DNA of 64,000 nt from Leptolyngbya sp. PLA1 (GTDB lineage Bacteria > Planctomycetota > Phycisphaerae > Phycisphaerales > UBA1924), in assembly GCA_021405315.1 (NCBI GenBank), contig QWIH01000011.1, positions 1 through 64,000 on the forward strand. The letters run 5' to 3'. Below the pieces are notes generated by a model, which saw only the letters and a program-made list of their open reading frames with translations, was not told the origin of the DNA and searched no databases. The position numbers and the translations under genes are program-made. This document shows positions 20,006 through 28,669 of the stretch, piece after piece. The stretch's first letter is position 1. Each line of letters begins with the position of its first letter.

Positions 20006-20782
20006 ATGGGGGGCGGCTTCCGGGTCAGCGTACGATTCCCGGTGAGCGGCGTCCCCGACCTGACATCCATCGACCTCGGCCGTCTTGGGTACGAGGCGGC
20101 GTACGCGGAACAGTGCCGACGCGTGGCCGAGGTAGAGGCCGGGCGTGCATCCGGAGGGCTTGCCCGGGGCGGCTTTCTGCTGACGGTCGAGCACGACCCG
20201 GTGATCACGGTGTCCCGCAGGGCGGGGGCCGCCACTCACCTGCTTGCCACGCCCGCACAGCTCGAGGCGGCGGGTGTGAAGGTGGCGGAGACGGACCGAG
20301 GGGGCGACATCACCTACCACGGGCCGGGGCAACTGGTGATGTACCCGATCCTGGACATCAACCTGTACAACCTGGGCGTGCACGACTACATGAGGCTGCT
20401 GGAGGACGCGGTGATCGACACGTGCGGGACCTTCGGCCTCGCCGTCGGGCGTGAGCAGGGCGCGACGGGCGTGTGGACGGCGCGGGAACCCCGGGCGAAG
20501 GTGTGCGCGATGGGGGTGCGGTTCCGGCGATGGGTATCGATGCACGGGCTGGCGATCAACGTGCGGACGAACCTCTCTCACTTTGGCCTGATCGTCCCCT
20601 GTGGCCTGGTGGGTCGGGGCGTGACCAGCCTGGAGCGAGAGCTTGGCGAGTCCTGTCCGAGCATGGATCGCGTCCGCGAGGTGCTGGACGGTGCGTTGCG
20701 GGCCAGGCTGAGCGAGGCCTGGCGTGTGGCAAGGGAAAAGCGGGCGAACGCCTCGGCTACTTCGGAGCCGCGGGGTCGGTGA
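20006..20782 (+). CDS. lipB: Octanoyl-ACP:protein N-octanoyltransferase LipB
   Basis: LipB transfers octanoate from ACP to lipoyl domains. The protein has the family motifs TDRGGDITYHGPGQLVMYPI, the catalytic Lys in RAKVCAMGVRFRRWVSMHG and the catalytic Cys in VPCGLVGRGVTSLE. Three in-frame starts are possible: ATG 19997, ATG 20006 and GTG 20042. The last would begin MSGVPDLTSIDLGRLGY, closest to the usual length, while 20006 is the conservative choice. It is divergent from lpxA with almost no spacer. The last 26 bases overlap the 3' end of the convergent ompH-like gene. Confidence 0.93.
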   Translation: MGGGFRVSVRFPVSGVPDLTSIDLGRLGYEAAYAEQCRRVAEVEAGRASGGLARGGFLLTVEHDPVITVSRRAGAATHLLATPAQLEAAGVKVAETDRGGDITYHGPGQLVMYPILDINLYNLGVHDYMRLLEDAVIDTCGTFGLAVGREQGATGVWTAREPRAKVCAMGVRFRRWVSMHGLAINVRTNLSHFGLIVPCGLVGRGVTSLERELGESCPSMDRVREVLDGALRARLSEAWRVAREKRANASATSEPRGR

Positions 20783-21434
20783 GGGGCACCGCCTTCACGG
20801 GCTCGGGGAGGAGGCCAAGCTTGGCGGCGACCCGCTCGGTGAGGTCGTCGGCTGCGGGAGCGCGGAGCACCGGCCTGGCGAGCATTTCCTGCACCGCACC
20901 GGGGACGTTGTCCGACCGGACATCAGGGACGCCGGCGCGACTTGCGAGGACAAGCGTGTACCCGAGTTCCTGCCCGATCTGGTCCGCGGCGGTCACAACG
21001 AGGCGATAGGCCTCCCCCACCTGCGTCGCCTTGAAGCGTTCGTCGTTCACCTGGGCTTCCTGCTGGGACTTCTGGAAGGCCTGTGACTTTTGCTGGTAGG
21101 CCTCCTGGATGGCGGCCCGCTCCGGGCTGTCCGCGGCGAGACTGGAGTACCGCGCCTCGAGTGCCTTGAGTTCATCGAGCATGGCCTGCAGGGGCTTTGA
21201 GAGGCTGGCGGCGTTGGTCTCGCGGCCCGAGCGGTAGCGGTCGCTGGCGACGAGTCGCTCGGCCAGCAGGAGCACGTCCACCGTTGCGATGCGCATCTCG
21301 CCGGCCTGCGGGGCCGACGCGTTCTGGGCCACAGCGGGCGACGAGTCTCGGAGGCCGAGAGCGAGGGCAACGGCGAGCACCGCGCCGGACACGGCGATGA
21401 GGCGATCGGACTTGAATGCCGCGGGGAAGGGCAT
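20757..21434 (-). CDS. OmpH/Skp-like periplasmic chaperone
   Basis: A 225-residue exported protein with signal peptide LIAVSGAVLAVALALGLRD and cleavage near AVAQ. Then come the OmpH opening MRIATVDVLLLAERLV and a long charged coiled coil (about residues 75-140) rich in Glu/Gln/Ala, followed by the closing beta-strand segment YTLVLASRAG. Skp-type proteins hold unfolded outer-membrane proteins in the periplasm. The C-terminal 40 residues are longer than in Skp and Pro/Ala-rich. RBS: GGAG before ATG. Convergent overlap with lipB. Confidence 0.8.
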   Translation of the reverse strand: MPFPAAFKSDRLIAVSGAVLAVALALGLRDSSPAVAQNASAPQAGEMRIATVDVLLLAERLVASDRYRSGRETNAASLSKPLQAMLDELKALEARYSSLAADSPERAAIQEAYQQKSQAFQKSQQEAQVNDERFKATQVGEAYRLVVTAADQIGQELGYTLVLASRAGVPDVRSDNVPGAVQEMLARPVLRAPAADDLTERVAAKLGLLPEPVKAVPLTDPAAPK

Positions 21435-21464
21435 GGGAGACTCCTTGGTGACGGCGGGAGGGTA

Positions 21465-22634
21465 TCAGCGGGATGGGCCGGCCGCGAGCGGGCCCGGGCG
21501 GGGCAGCGGCGACAGGGCCTGCGGGCGGGCGGCACGCGCCCGCGTCAGGTATGCCTCGAGCCAGCCCCGGGCTTGATCGGGATGGTTGTGGGAGAACAGG
21601 ACGGCTTCGTGGTCCAGGCCCTCGACACGGTCGATGGCGGCTCGGATCGCGTCGAACGAGTTGCGGAGGGCGACATCGACCGGCATGCGTTCGGGATTGA
21701 CGTCGATGCCGAAGTAGCCCCGGTACTCGTACATCTTGAGGGTATAGACGAGCGCCTCGAGCTGCTCCGGTGAGACGACCCCGACGCTAAGGTCCTGGTC
21801 GTAGTTGCCCAAGGGCTGGCTGTTCCAATGGCTGTGGGCGAGGCGAGCCTCCTGCAGGGGCCAACTGAACGCGCAGGCGAGATCCTCGAAGCCCATGAGG
21901 ACGTGCCCCACCTCCGGGTTCATGCAGCAGAGCGCATGGCCCTGGGCGAGGAGAGCCTTGTTCGCGGGGGAGACGAGCCGTCGCTCGACATCGTGCCCGA
22001 GCAGCACGCCCTCGGGGGTGGTGCCGTAGAGGATGCGGCCCCTGGGCTCGTAGGGCTTGGGTTCGAAGGCGATGCGGACGCCGGGGACGGCGTCCATGGC
22101 CTGGGCGAGGCCGGAGGCGAAACGGTCCCGCGCGGCGACGAAATCCAGGCCAAAGCCGTTCTCGTAGCCGTCGATCCCGGGCCAGACGACGGCGAAGTCG
22201 GTGTCGAGCTGCCTGTTGAGACGGAGGGCTGCGGTGGTCCGCTCGATGGCGGCGGCCCGCGGACCGGGGAGGGGGCTGGAGAGCGATCCGAACTCGAACA
22301 GTTCATCCCAGAATAGGAGGGGAATGACAGTCAGGATCCGGATGCCGGTCTGGGCGGCGAAGGCTCGCCACATGGACAGGTTGCCCTCGTTGATCTCGTT
22401 GGGGTAGTGCGCTTCGAGCGCGGCGAGGCCCGTGGGCGCGAGGGAGGCAGCGATCTCGAGCCGTTCCTCGATGGAGAGGTCGCGGGAGTACTTCGCGTGG
22501 AACCGTGAGGACGCGGGCGAGAAGAACCAGATGCCCGCGGAGAAGCGGGGCGTCAGCATGAAAGAGCGGAGGTGCTCGAGCATCTGCGCTGGGGTTCGAC
22601 GCTGGGCCTGGGCGCGGAGGTCTTGGAGTGGCAT
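21465..22634 (-). CDS. xylA: Xylose isomerase-like TIM-barrel sugar isomerase
   Basis: This 389-residue TIM barrel has the length of actinobacterial xylose isomerase. The metal-site segments match that family: FEPKPYEPRG (Glu and Lys), CMNPEVGHVLMG (Glu and His) and YDQDLSVG (Asp pair). The N-terminal half is more divergent (FMLTPRFSAGIWFFSP) than in typical XylA, so another aldose such as rhamnose or lyxose cannot be excluded. A xylulokinase gene follows 1.5 kb away on the same strand, which supports xylose to xylulose to xylulose 5-phosphate. The pair is interrupted by nnrS on the opposite strand. Confidence 0.75.
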   Translation of the reverse strand: MPLQDLRAQAQRRTPAQMLEHLRSFMLTPRFSAGIWFFSPASSRFHAKYSRDLSIEERLEIAASLAPTGLAALEAHYPNEINEGNLSMWRAFAAQTGIRILTVIPLLFWDELFEFGSLSSPLPGPRAAAIERTTAALRLNRQLDTDFAVVWPGIDGYENGFGLDFVAARDRFASGLAQAMDAVPGVRIAFEPKPYEPRGRILYGTTPEGVLLGHDVERRLVSPANKALLAQGHALCCMNPEVGHVLMGFEDLACAFSWPLQEARLAHSHWNSQPLGNYDQDLSVGVVSPEQLEALVYTLKMYEYRGYFGIDVNPERMPVDVALRNSFDAIRAAIDRVEGLDHEAVLFSHNHPDQARGWLEAYLTRARAARPQALSPLPRPGPLAAGPSR

Positions 22635-22747
22635 GGGCGCGGATCATACCGCAGCGCCCCGGGTGTGCCAGCACATCGGGCCGGGCCCCCACGCCGGGCA
22701 CCGTCCACTTCGGGTGGAGGCGTCGGGTTGGACGAGATCGCAAATGC

Positions 22748-22763
22748 TGGATATTGTTATCCA
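22748..22763. promoter_or_regulatory. Perfect palindrome upstream of nnrS
   Basis: TGGATA-TTGT-TATCCA is a perfect 6-N4-6 inverted repeat in a short AT-rich island, ending 30 bases before the nnrS GTG. Its position suggests an operator or activator site. It is not a canonical FNR/DNR box (TTGAT-N4-ATCAA). The two Rrf2 regulators at 27700-28631 are candidate binders, but that is inference. Confidence 0.5.
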
Positions 22764-22793
22764 TATTTATGGCGGGCCTGAGTTGTCGCGAGC

Positions 22794-24128
22794 GTGAGCG
22801 ACTCTTGGGACCCCGGGCCAGAACGGAAGCCATCGATGCAAGCTCCGGCCAGCGCAGGATCGGGTGCCACCTCGGCCGGGCGGCGAGACGACCAGCCAAG
22901 GCCCATGGGCCACGTGTTCGTGGGGAGCCCAACGCTCTCGGCGCAGCGTGGACCAGTTCGGCAGGCGAAGCCGTTCGACGACGGGTTCCGGCCTTTCTAC
23001 CTGGGAGGGACGGTCTTCGGCGCGGTCGCGGTGATCTTGTGGCTGGGGGCGTGGTATCACGGGTACATGCCACCCTCGCTGGCGGCTCTTCTCTGGCATG
23101 TTCACGAGATGGTGTTCGGGTTCGCCGTTGCGATCATCGTGGGCTTTCTGTTCACAGCGGCACGGAACTGGACGGGGCTGCCCCTCCCGAGCGGGGTGTC
23201 GTTGGCGGTGGTCTTCGGGCTGTGGGTAGCGGCTCGGTTCGGGATGTACTTTGCGTACTCACCGGCGAGCGCGGCGGTGGATGTGTTGGTGCTGCTGATA
23301 CTGGCCGGCGTCCTGGGGGTGCGGTTCGTTCGAGCACGCCGTTGGGGCACCATGCCGCTGGTGGCGGTGCTGCTGGCGCTGGGGCTCACGAACGGCATGT
23401 TTCACGCGGCGGCGCTCGGGTGGATTGAGGCATCACCCCTGGCGATGGGCGAAGTGGGCCTGCTTCTGGTGGTGCTGATTCAGATGATCGTGGGAGGGCG
23501 CGTGGTGCCCGGGTTTACGGCCAGCGCGATCCCCGGGGTTCGGCAGGTGAGGCCGCGGTCGCTGCATGTGGGTTGCTTTGTCCTAACGGCGCTCGCGCTG
23601 GTGTCGGACGCGGCGCGGCTGGGGCCGGTGTGGACCGGGATGCTCGCGTGCGCCGCGGGACTGGCAGTCACGGCGCAGGCCGCGGGCTGGAACCCGATCG
23701 CGGCCCTCGGGCGTCCGATGGTCCTGGTGCTTCACGTGTCGTACGCGTGGATCCCGGTGGGGCTGGTGCTTCTGGGGCTGAGCGCATTGGGCGAGGTGCC
23801 CAGGTCCGCGGCGATGCACGCGCTGGCGGTGGGGTCCATGGGTGGGCTGATCATCTCGATGGTCACGCGAACAGCGTTGGGGCATTCGGGAAGGCCGGTC
23901 CGGGCGGGTAGGGTGGAGGTGGTGATGTTCGCGCTGGTGCACATCGCGGCGGGAGCTCGGGTAGCCGCGGCACTGGTGCCGGCTGTGTACATGTGGGGGC
24001 TCGCGTCGGCGGGTGTGGCGTGGGCGGCTGCGTTCCTGCTGTACGCGATCTCGTACGCGCCGATGTTGCTGGGAGCTCGCAGCAGGGCGCCGGCCCAGAG
24101 GGCGAAGGCCGCGACGGGCGCGCCTTGA
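22794..24128 (+). CDS. nnrS: NnrS family haem-copper membrane protein
   Basis: NnrS proteins are polytopic haem- and copper-containing membrane proteins linked to protection from nitric oxide stress. The 444-residue protein has a hydrophilic N-terminal 60 residues, then DGFRPFYLGGTVFGAVAVIL and about twelve helices. Conserved His occur in WHVHEMVFGF, GMFHAAALG and MTRTALGHSGR. The GTG start is poor in RBS; ATG 22836 would shorten only the disordered lead. The palindrome just upstream and the nos operon 3.5 kb away suggest a shared nitrogen-oxide regulon. Confidence 0.9.
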   Translation: MSDSWDPGPERKPSMQAPASAGSGATSAGRRDDQPRPMGHVFVGSPTLSAQRGPVRQAKPFDDGFRPFYLGGTVFGAVAVILWLGAWYHGYMPPSLAALLWHVHEMVFGFAVAIIVGFLFTAARNWTGLPLPSGVSLAVVFGLWVAARFGMYFAYSPASAAVDVLVLLILAGVLGVRFVRARRWGTMPLVAVLLALGLTNGMFHAAALGWIEASPLAMGEVGLLLVVLIQMIVGGRVVPGFTASAIPGVRQVRPRSLHVGCFVLTALALVSDAARLGPVWTGMLACAAGLAVTAQAAGWNPIAALGRPMVLVLHVSYAWIPVGLVLLGLSALGEVPRSAAMHALAVGSMGGLIISMVTRTALGHSGRPVRAGRVEVVMFALVHIAAGARVAAALVPAVYMWGLASAGVAWAAAFLLYAISYAPMLLGARSRAPAQRAKAATGAP

Positions 24129-24167
24129 GACGGGTCTGAAAGGGCGAAGACGACGGCGCGGGCCGGT

Positions 24168-25712
24168 TCAGAGCTGTGACAGTTCCGCGAAGGCCGGGCG
24201 CAGATCGTGGTAGAGGCGGTCGAAGACCGCTCGCGCGGGGGCGTATCGCTCGGGACGCTCGGGCGTGATCCTTGCGGTCTCACGGACGACGGCACGGCAG
24301 GCGTCGGGCACGGAGGTCCATGCCCCGAGCGCGACGCCCGCGAGGATCGCCGCGCCCAGCGCCGGGCCGTCCTCGGTGTTGGTGAGGGCCACGGGGGTGT
24401 TGTACACGTCGGCCTGCATCTGCCGCCAGAGCTGGGCCCTGGCGCCGCCGCCGCCTAGACGGATGACGGGGGGGGGGTTGAGGCCCAGCGACCGCTGGAT
24501 GTCGAGGATCTGGGCCATGGTGAAGGTCACGCCTTCGAGCACAGCCCGGACGAGGTGCCCGCGCCGGTGTCTGAGGGAGAGGCCGACAAAGGCGCCGCGG
24601 GCGTGAGGGTCGGGGTGCGGGGCCCGCTCCCCTGTGAGGTGGGGCAGGAAGAAGAGGCCTTCTGCACCGGGGGCCACGGCTGCGGCATCCGCGAGCAACT
24701 GGTCGTAGGACACCTCGGGGAAGAGGGAGTCGTGCAGCCATTGGAGCGACCCGCCCGCGGAGAGCGTGCATCCGGTGACGGAGTATCCGCCGGGACGCGT
24801 CCTGTCGCCGTCGCCGGCGAGGAACAGATGGGTGCGCCCGCTGGGGGCCGCGCCGGATTGTCCGAGGTCGGCGAGCGGTGTCGGTGAGTGGGTGTAGATC
24901 ACGCCGCTGGTGCCGATGGTGGCGAGGCACTGGCCCGGCTCCACGACGCCCGCGCCGATCGCGCCGGCCATGTTGTCGCCTGCGCCCGCGGCGACGACGA
25001 TGCCCGGCGGGAGCCCCAACTCCGCCGCGGCTTCGCCACAGAGGGATCCGGCGGGAGAGGCCGACTCGAGCACGGGCGGAAAGAGCCCGGGGTCGAGCCC
25101 GAGCAGCGAGAGCAGGGTGTGGTTCCACCGCCGCGTGGATGCATCCAGGAGCATGGTTCCGGAGGCGTCGGAGACATCCTGGGTAGCCTGGCCCGTAAGG
25201 CAGAACCGCACGTAGTCCTTCGGGAGGAGGATGAGAGAGGATTGGCGGAAGGCATCCGGCTCGTGCTCGCGCACCCAGAGGATCTTGGGGGCGGTGAAGC
25301 CGGGAAGGGCCGCGTTGCCGCACGCGCGGACGAGCGCGGCCCGTCCGCCCGCGAGATTCTCGATGTGCGTGCACTGGGGCGCGGATCTCTGATCGTTCCA
25401 GAGGATCGCGGGCCGGAGGGCCTGGGGGCATGGGGGCCTTGCCGCGGGACCGAGAAGAACCAGGCCGTGCATCTGGCCCGAGAGGCCGATGGCGCCGATC
25501 TCCGCCGGACGAACGTCGGGATCTGCGACCAGCGCGCGAACTGCGGCGACGGTGGCCTCCCACCACTGACCGGGATCCTGCTCGGACCAACCTGCGCGGG
25601 GCGTGCTCAGATCCAGCGGCGCGGAGGCCGTGCGGATGATGTTCCCGCGTTCATCGGAGACAAGGGCTTTGACGGCGGAGGTTCCGACATCGATGCCGAG
25701 GAGCAGGGTCAT
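24168..25712 (-). CDS. xylB: Xylulokinase XylB
   Basis: A FGGY-family sugar kinase of 514 residues that phosphorylates xylulose. It has the N-terminal phosphate motif LLGIDVGTSAVKALV, the substrate motif IGLSGQMHGLVLL characteristic of xylulokinase, the hinge AGAGDNMAGAIGAGV and the C-terminal VIRLGGGGARAQLWRQMQAD. It probably uses the product of the xylose isomerase-like enzyme. No sugar transporter or XylR-type regulator lies nearby. A terminator hairpin of the upstream secreted-protein gene lies 28 bases before its start, so it is a separate unit. Confidence 0.93.
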   Translation of the reverse strand: MTLLLGIDVGTSAVKALVSDERGNIIRTASAPLDLSTPRAGWSEQDPGQWWEATVAAVRALVADPDVRPAEIGAIGLSGQMHGLVLLGPAARPPCPQALRPAILWNDQRSAPQCTHIENLAGGRAALVRACGNAALPGFTAPKILWVREHEPDAFRQSSLILLPKDYVRFCLTGQATQDVSDASGTMLLDASTRRWNHTLLSLLGLDPGLFPPVLESASPAGSLCGEAAAELGLPPGIVVAAGAGDNMAGAIGAGVVEPGQCLATIGTSGVIYTHSPTPLADLGQSGAAPSGRTHLFLAGDGDRTRPGGYSVTGCTLSAGGSLQWLHDSLFPEVSYDQLLADAAAVAPGAEGLFFLPHLTGERAPHPDPHARGAFVGLSLRHRRGHLVRAVLEGVTFTMAQILDIQRSLGLNPPPVIRLGGGGARAQLWRQMQADVYNTPVALTNTEDGPALGAAILAGVALGAWTSVPDACRAVVRETARITPERPERYAPARAVFDRLYHDLRPAFAELSQL

Positions 25713-25740
25713 GCCGGAGCGTACGGGGCGGCAATGAAAA

Positions 25741-25760
25741 GAGCCCCGGGATCGGGGCTC
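25741..25760 (-). terminator. Rho-independent terminator of the dockerin-protein gene
   Basis: An 8-bp perfect GC stem, GAGCCCCG / CGGGGCTC, with a 4-base loop. On the minus strand it is followed by TTTTCATT. It lies 31 bases past the stop of the secreted EF-hand protein and just before the xylulokinase start. Confidence 0.8.
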
Positions 25761-25790
25761 CTGTCGAGTCTCGAAAAGAGGGCGGATCGC

Positions 25791-27563
25791 TCAGGGGCAG
25801 CCGCCGCCACCGACGGTATCGATGAGGGCGGCGATGTCGTCCTGGTCGGCGTTGCCGTCGCGGTTGAAGTCCGGGTCGATGCCGGTGGGGTTCGCCCCGC
25901 CTCCGATGACGTTGGTGAGGTAGGCCACGTCGTCCTGGTCGACGTTGCCGTCCTGGTTCACGTCCGGATCGCAGCCGGGCAGGGGGATGTCGACGGAAGC
26001 CGTGACGGCGGCGGGCGTGCCGGGGCGGAAGAGGCCGATGGAAACGTCGCCCTGCTGAGGCGCGGCGTTCACGGTGAAGCGGAAGTTGTAGAGCGTGCTC
26101 CAGCGGAGCGCGTTCGAGTTCGGGTTCTGAGCATGGGTCTGGGGGCTGCTCCACAGCAGGGCGTCGGCGGTGCGGACAACGGTCCAGTCGGTGTTGTCGT
26201 AGGGTTCGCCGGAGTGATAGTCGACATCATGGAAGCCGATGTTGGTCACGTTGAGCCCGGGGGCAACGGGAACAGAGAAAGAACCGCCTGAGCGGTGGGA
26301 GTTGATGTTGTGGACGGCGTATTCATAGGTGTAGGTGCCATCCTGGTTTGAGGTGACCTTGGAGCCCACGATGAAGCGGCAGGTGATGTCGCGAGGCTGG
26401 GAGTTGATCGTGTAGGACTCGATGTAGTCGGCGTTGGCGAGCGTGACGGAGGAATCTGTGTCGCGCCAGGCGTGGATGCCTGGGAGGAACCGCTGCGTCG
26501 AGCCGGCAAAGTTGGGGACGCCCGTCGCGGGCGGGGTCGCCAGGCGCCGGTAGGAGAGGTTGTTCAGGCCGTTGTTCCACTGCGCGTCGTCCTGCGTGAC
26601 GTAGTGAGTATCGACGAAGTAGACGGCGCCCGCGTTGTTCGCGGGGTTGACGTCGGTCTGGCGGACCTGTAGGCGGCGGGCGATATCGCCGCTGTACGAC
26701 GGGCTGGTGAAGGGCCAGGGGAAGACGCCGGTCGCGGCGTTGACATCAGACCGCGGCCCGAGGAGCCCCTGGGAGCCGTTGAGTCCCGCGCCGTAGGCGT
26801 CCGTGCAGGCGATGCCGAGCTGGGCGCCGCCGTCCGGGGGTTGCACGCAGGTGCCGCAGCCCGGCGAGTTGGTGGAAGCAAAGCCATGCTTGAGCCAGGA
26901 CATTCCGATCTGCTCGAAGCGGCCAGCCTTGAGGCGGAACATGTTCTGGGCGATGACGGGGTGGAAGGGCGTTCCCGAGTACCAGGAGACGGGCGCATCG
27001 CCGACGTTGCAGGAGTCTGTGCCGACGGCGTACGCGTTGATGCCATTGACGGTGGCGTAGTAGTCGATGTCGAGAACCTGGAACACGGAGACGTCGGGGC
27101 CGTTGGTCGGGGGCGGGGGCGGATCCTGGAAGGCGACGCTCATGGTGTAGGTGCCAACGCCGCCGGCGAAGCCGGAGACTCGGATGTAGATGGTCTCACC
27201 CGCGGCGGCGGAATACTCCACCCGGCTCTGCAGGCCGCAACTGTCGTCGTTGCAGGCCCGGACGACGCCGCCGGCACACCCGCTGTGCAGCGCGAGGACG
27301 GAGTCATAGTTGGCGGCGGTGCAGGTATCAACGACCAGCAGCCGAGCGGAGGGGGCGACGATCTTGTACCACACGTCCGGCGCCCCGTCGGCAGCACCGC
27401 AGCCTGAGTTCCCGTCGGGTGTGGAGCCGACCGTGGTTCCGGAGTACAGCCCCGGCGTGATGAGCGGTGCGTTGGCGCAGATGTCTGCACCGGGCTGGGC
27501 AAGGGCGAGGGGAGCAAGCGTGGCGGCGGCCAGAAGGCCGACGAGCGGGCGGATCGGGTGCAT
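25791..27563 (-). CDS. Secreted protein with PPC-like domain and C-terminal dockerin-type EF-hands
   Basis: A 590-residue exported protein. The signal peptide is LVGLLAAATLAPLALAQ. Residues 20-135 resemble a pre-peptidase C-terminal-like beta domain (DVWYKIVAPSARLLVVDTC, SRVEYSAAAGETIYIRVSG). A large Asn/Ser/Thr/Tyr-rich central region of unknown fold follows. The tail holds two calcium-binding repeats, DVNQDGNVDQDDVAYL and DFNRDGNADQDDIAAL, as in type I dockerins. Such tails are common on Phycisphaerae extracellular proteins. ATG 27563 was chosen over an open frame extending upstream because AGGAGG lies 6 bases before it. It stands behind the nos/Rrf2 operon on the same strand but is probably separately expressed. 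Confidence 0.8.
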   Translation of the reverse strand: MHPIRPLVGLLAAATLAPLALAQPGADICANAPLITPGLYSGTTVGSTPDGNSGCGAADGAPDVWYKIVAPSARLLVVDTCTAANYDSVLALHSGCAGGVVRACNDDSCGLQSRVEYSAAAGETIYIRVSGFAGGVGTYTMSVAFQDPPPPPTNGPDVSVFQVLDIDYYATVNGINAYAVGTDSCNVGDAPVSWYSGTPFHPVIAQNMFRLKAGRFEQIGMSWLKHGFASTNSPGCGTCVQPPDGGAQLGIACTDAYGAGLNGSQGLLGPRSDVNAATGVFPWPFTSPSYSGDIARRLQVRQTDVNPANNAGAVYFVDTHYVTQDDAQWNNGLNNLSYRRLATPPATGVPNFAGSTQRFLPGIHAWRDTDSSVTLANADYIESYTINSQPRDITCRFIVGSKVTSNQDGTYTYEYAVHNINSHRSGGSFSVPVAPGLNVTNIGFHDVDYHSGEPYDNTDWTVVRTADALLWSSPQTHAQNPNSNALRWSTLYNFRFTVNAAPQQGDVSIGLFRPGTPAAVTASVDIPLPGCDPDVNQDGNVDQDDVAYLTNVIGGGANPTGIDPDFNRDGNADQDDIAALIDTVGGGGCP

Positions 27564-27699
27564 GGGAGCCTCCTGGGTGCGGCGACAGAATAGCGAACAA
27601 CCCCCGGCTTGGGAAGGGCATGACGGGCGATCGGGCCGGGCGCGAGTCCCCGGAGGTGGAGACCGGAAGACGCAAGGGCCTCCGGGACTTAGGGGGCTG

Positions 27700-28164
27700 T
27701 CAGGGGCGCTTGAGGCGGCGGCCCTTGGCGGTCGGGGCAACAAGCGAACGGCACTGGACGCCCGATTTCGCATTGGATTCGAGCACTTCCGTCAGCGCCG
27801 TCCGCGAAAACTCCGACTCGATGAGGGCCACGGCTTCGTCGATGCGGCGGTGCAAAGGGCAGAGCTGCACATGAGCGGGGTTCCCCAGCGGGCACTCACG
27901 GATGCGGTCGAAGGGATCTACGGCGTTGACAACGTCGAGGATGGAAATGTCCTTGGGAGACCTGGCAAGGGTAAAGCCGCCGTTGGGTCCGCGTCGGGAA
28001 CGGATGAGTCGGGCCATCACCAGGTCTCTGAGGATCTTCGAGAGGTATCCCTTGGGGACGCTGGTGCGCTGGGCGATGGCTTCGCTGCTGTGGGCGATCT
28101 CAGGCGGGAGCGAGGCGAGGTGCACCATGGCGCGCAGGGCGTATTCGACTGTTTGCGAGAGCAT
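27700..28164 (-). CDS. Rrf2-family regulator with partial Fe-S ligand set
   Basis: A 154-residue winged-helix regulator that opens MLSQTVEYALRAMVHLASLP and has the Rrf2 recognition region KGYLSKILRDLVMARLI and wing GPNGGFTLAR. Cys at 91 and 102 occupy the places of two of the three NsrR cluster ligands; a His at 105 mirrors the IscR His ligand, and the middle Cys is absent. A [2Fe-2S] or NO-sensitive cluster is therefore possible but with altered coordination. It is the last gene of the nos string, 77 bases after a second Rrf2 gene. The start follows the conserved N-terminus; the open frame further upstream is unsupported. Confidence 0.88.
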   Translation of the reverse strand: MLSQTVEYALRAMVHLASLPPEIAHSSEAIAQRTSVPKGYLSKILRDLVMARLIRSRRGPNGGFTLARSPKDISILDVVNAVDPFDRIRECPLGNPAHVQLCPLHRRIDEAVALIESEFSRTALTEVLESNAKSGVQCRSLVAPTAKGRRLKRP

Positions 28165-28241
28165 GGGATGGATGTCCGGGACCGGGGGGCGGGGCGATCG
28201 ACGGGCGAGTGTACCCGGCGCGGAGGCAGCCTGGGCGCGTG

Positions 28242-28631
28242 TCAGGCCGTGCGTCGCGGGTCGACCGGCGTGGCGGAGGCGCCCGCCGCGGTCGCCAGCG
28301 AAAAGTGCCGGAGGGCTTGCTCTACCTGCTGGAGCGCTTCGTCGAGGCACCGATGGAAGCGCGCATGGGTCACCCGGCGGATGGGGTCGATGGCGTTGGC
28401 GATGTCGAGCACGGAGATGACGGACGAGTCACGCGCGAGCACGAACCCGCCGTGCTTTCCACGCGCGGAGCGGACGAGCCCAGCCCGAACGAGGCTGCGC
28501 ATGATCTTGGAGAGATAGCTGCGGGGCACCCCTGTGGCGACGGCGATTTCGCGGCTGGTGCGAGGACCGTCCGCGTCTGCCGCGAGGTACATCATGGCTC
28601 GGAGGGCGTACTCGGTCGTCTGTGAGACCAT
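28242..28631 (-). CDS. Rrf2-family regulator lacking Fe-S cysteines
   Basis: A 129-residue Rrf2 protein (MVSQTTEYALRAMMYLAADA, RSYLSKIMRSLVRAGLV, GKHGGFVLAR). Compared with the neighbouring paralogue, the cluster-binding loop is shortened by about 11 residues and holds no Cys pair; the only Cys (95) lies in the dimerisation helix. It should not bind a canonical [2Fe-2S] cluster, so it would sense another signal or act as a partner of its paralogue. It follows nosL by 38 bases on the same strand, which implies co-transcription with the nos genes. The start at ATG 28631 matches the conserved N-terminus. Confidence 0.88.
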   Translation of the reverse strand: MVSQTTEYALRAMMYLAADADGPRTSREIAVATGVPRSYLSKIMRSLVRAGLVRSARGKHGGFVLARDSSVISVLDIANAIDPIRRVTHARFHRCLDEALQQVEQALRHFSLATAAGASATPVDPRRTA

Positions 28632-28669
28632 GAGGATGCTCCGCCGGCGCAGTCGGAAGCCGGCTGTGT

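Noticed and set aside
20757-20782. lipB/ompH-like 3' overlap as an error
   Set aside because: Short convergent overlaps recur here (36843-36856, 38962-38996), so it looks like genuine gene packing.
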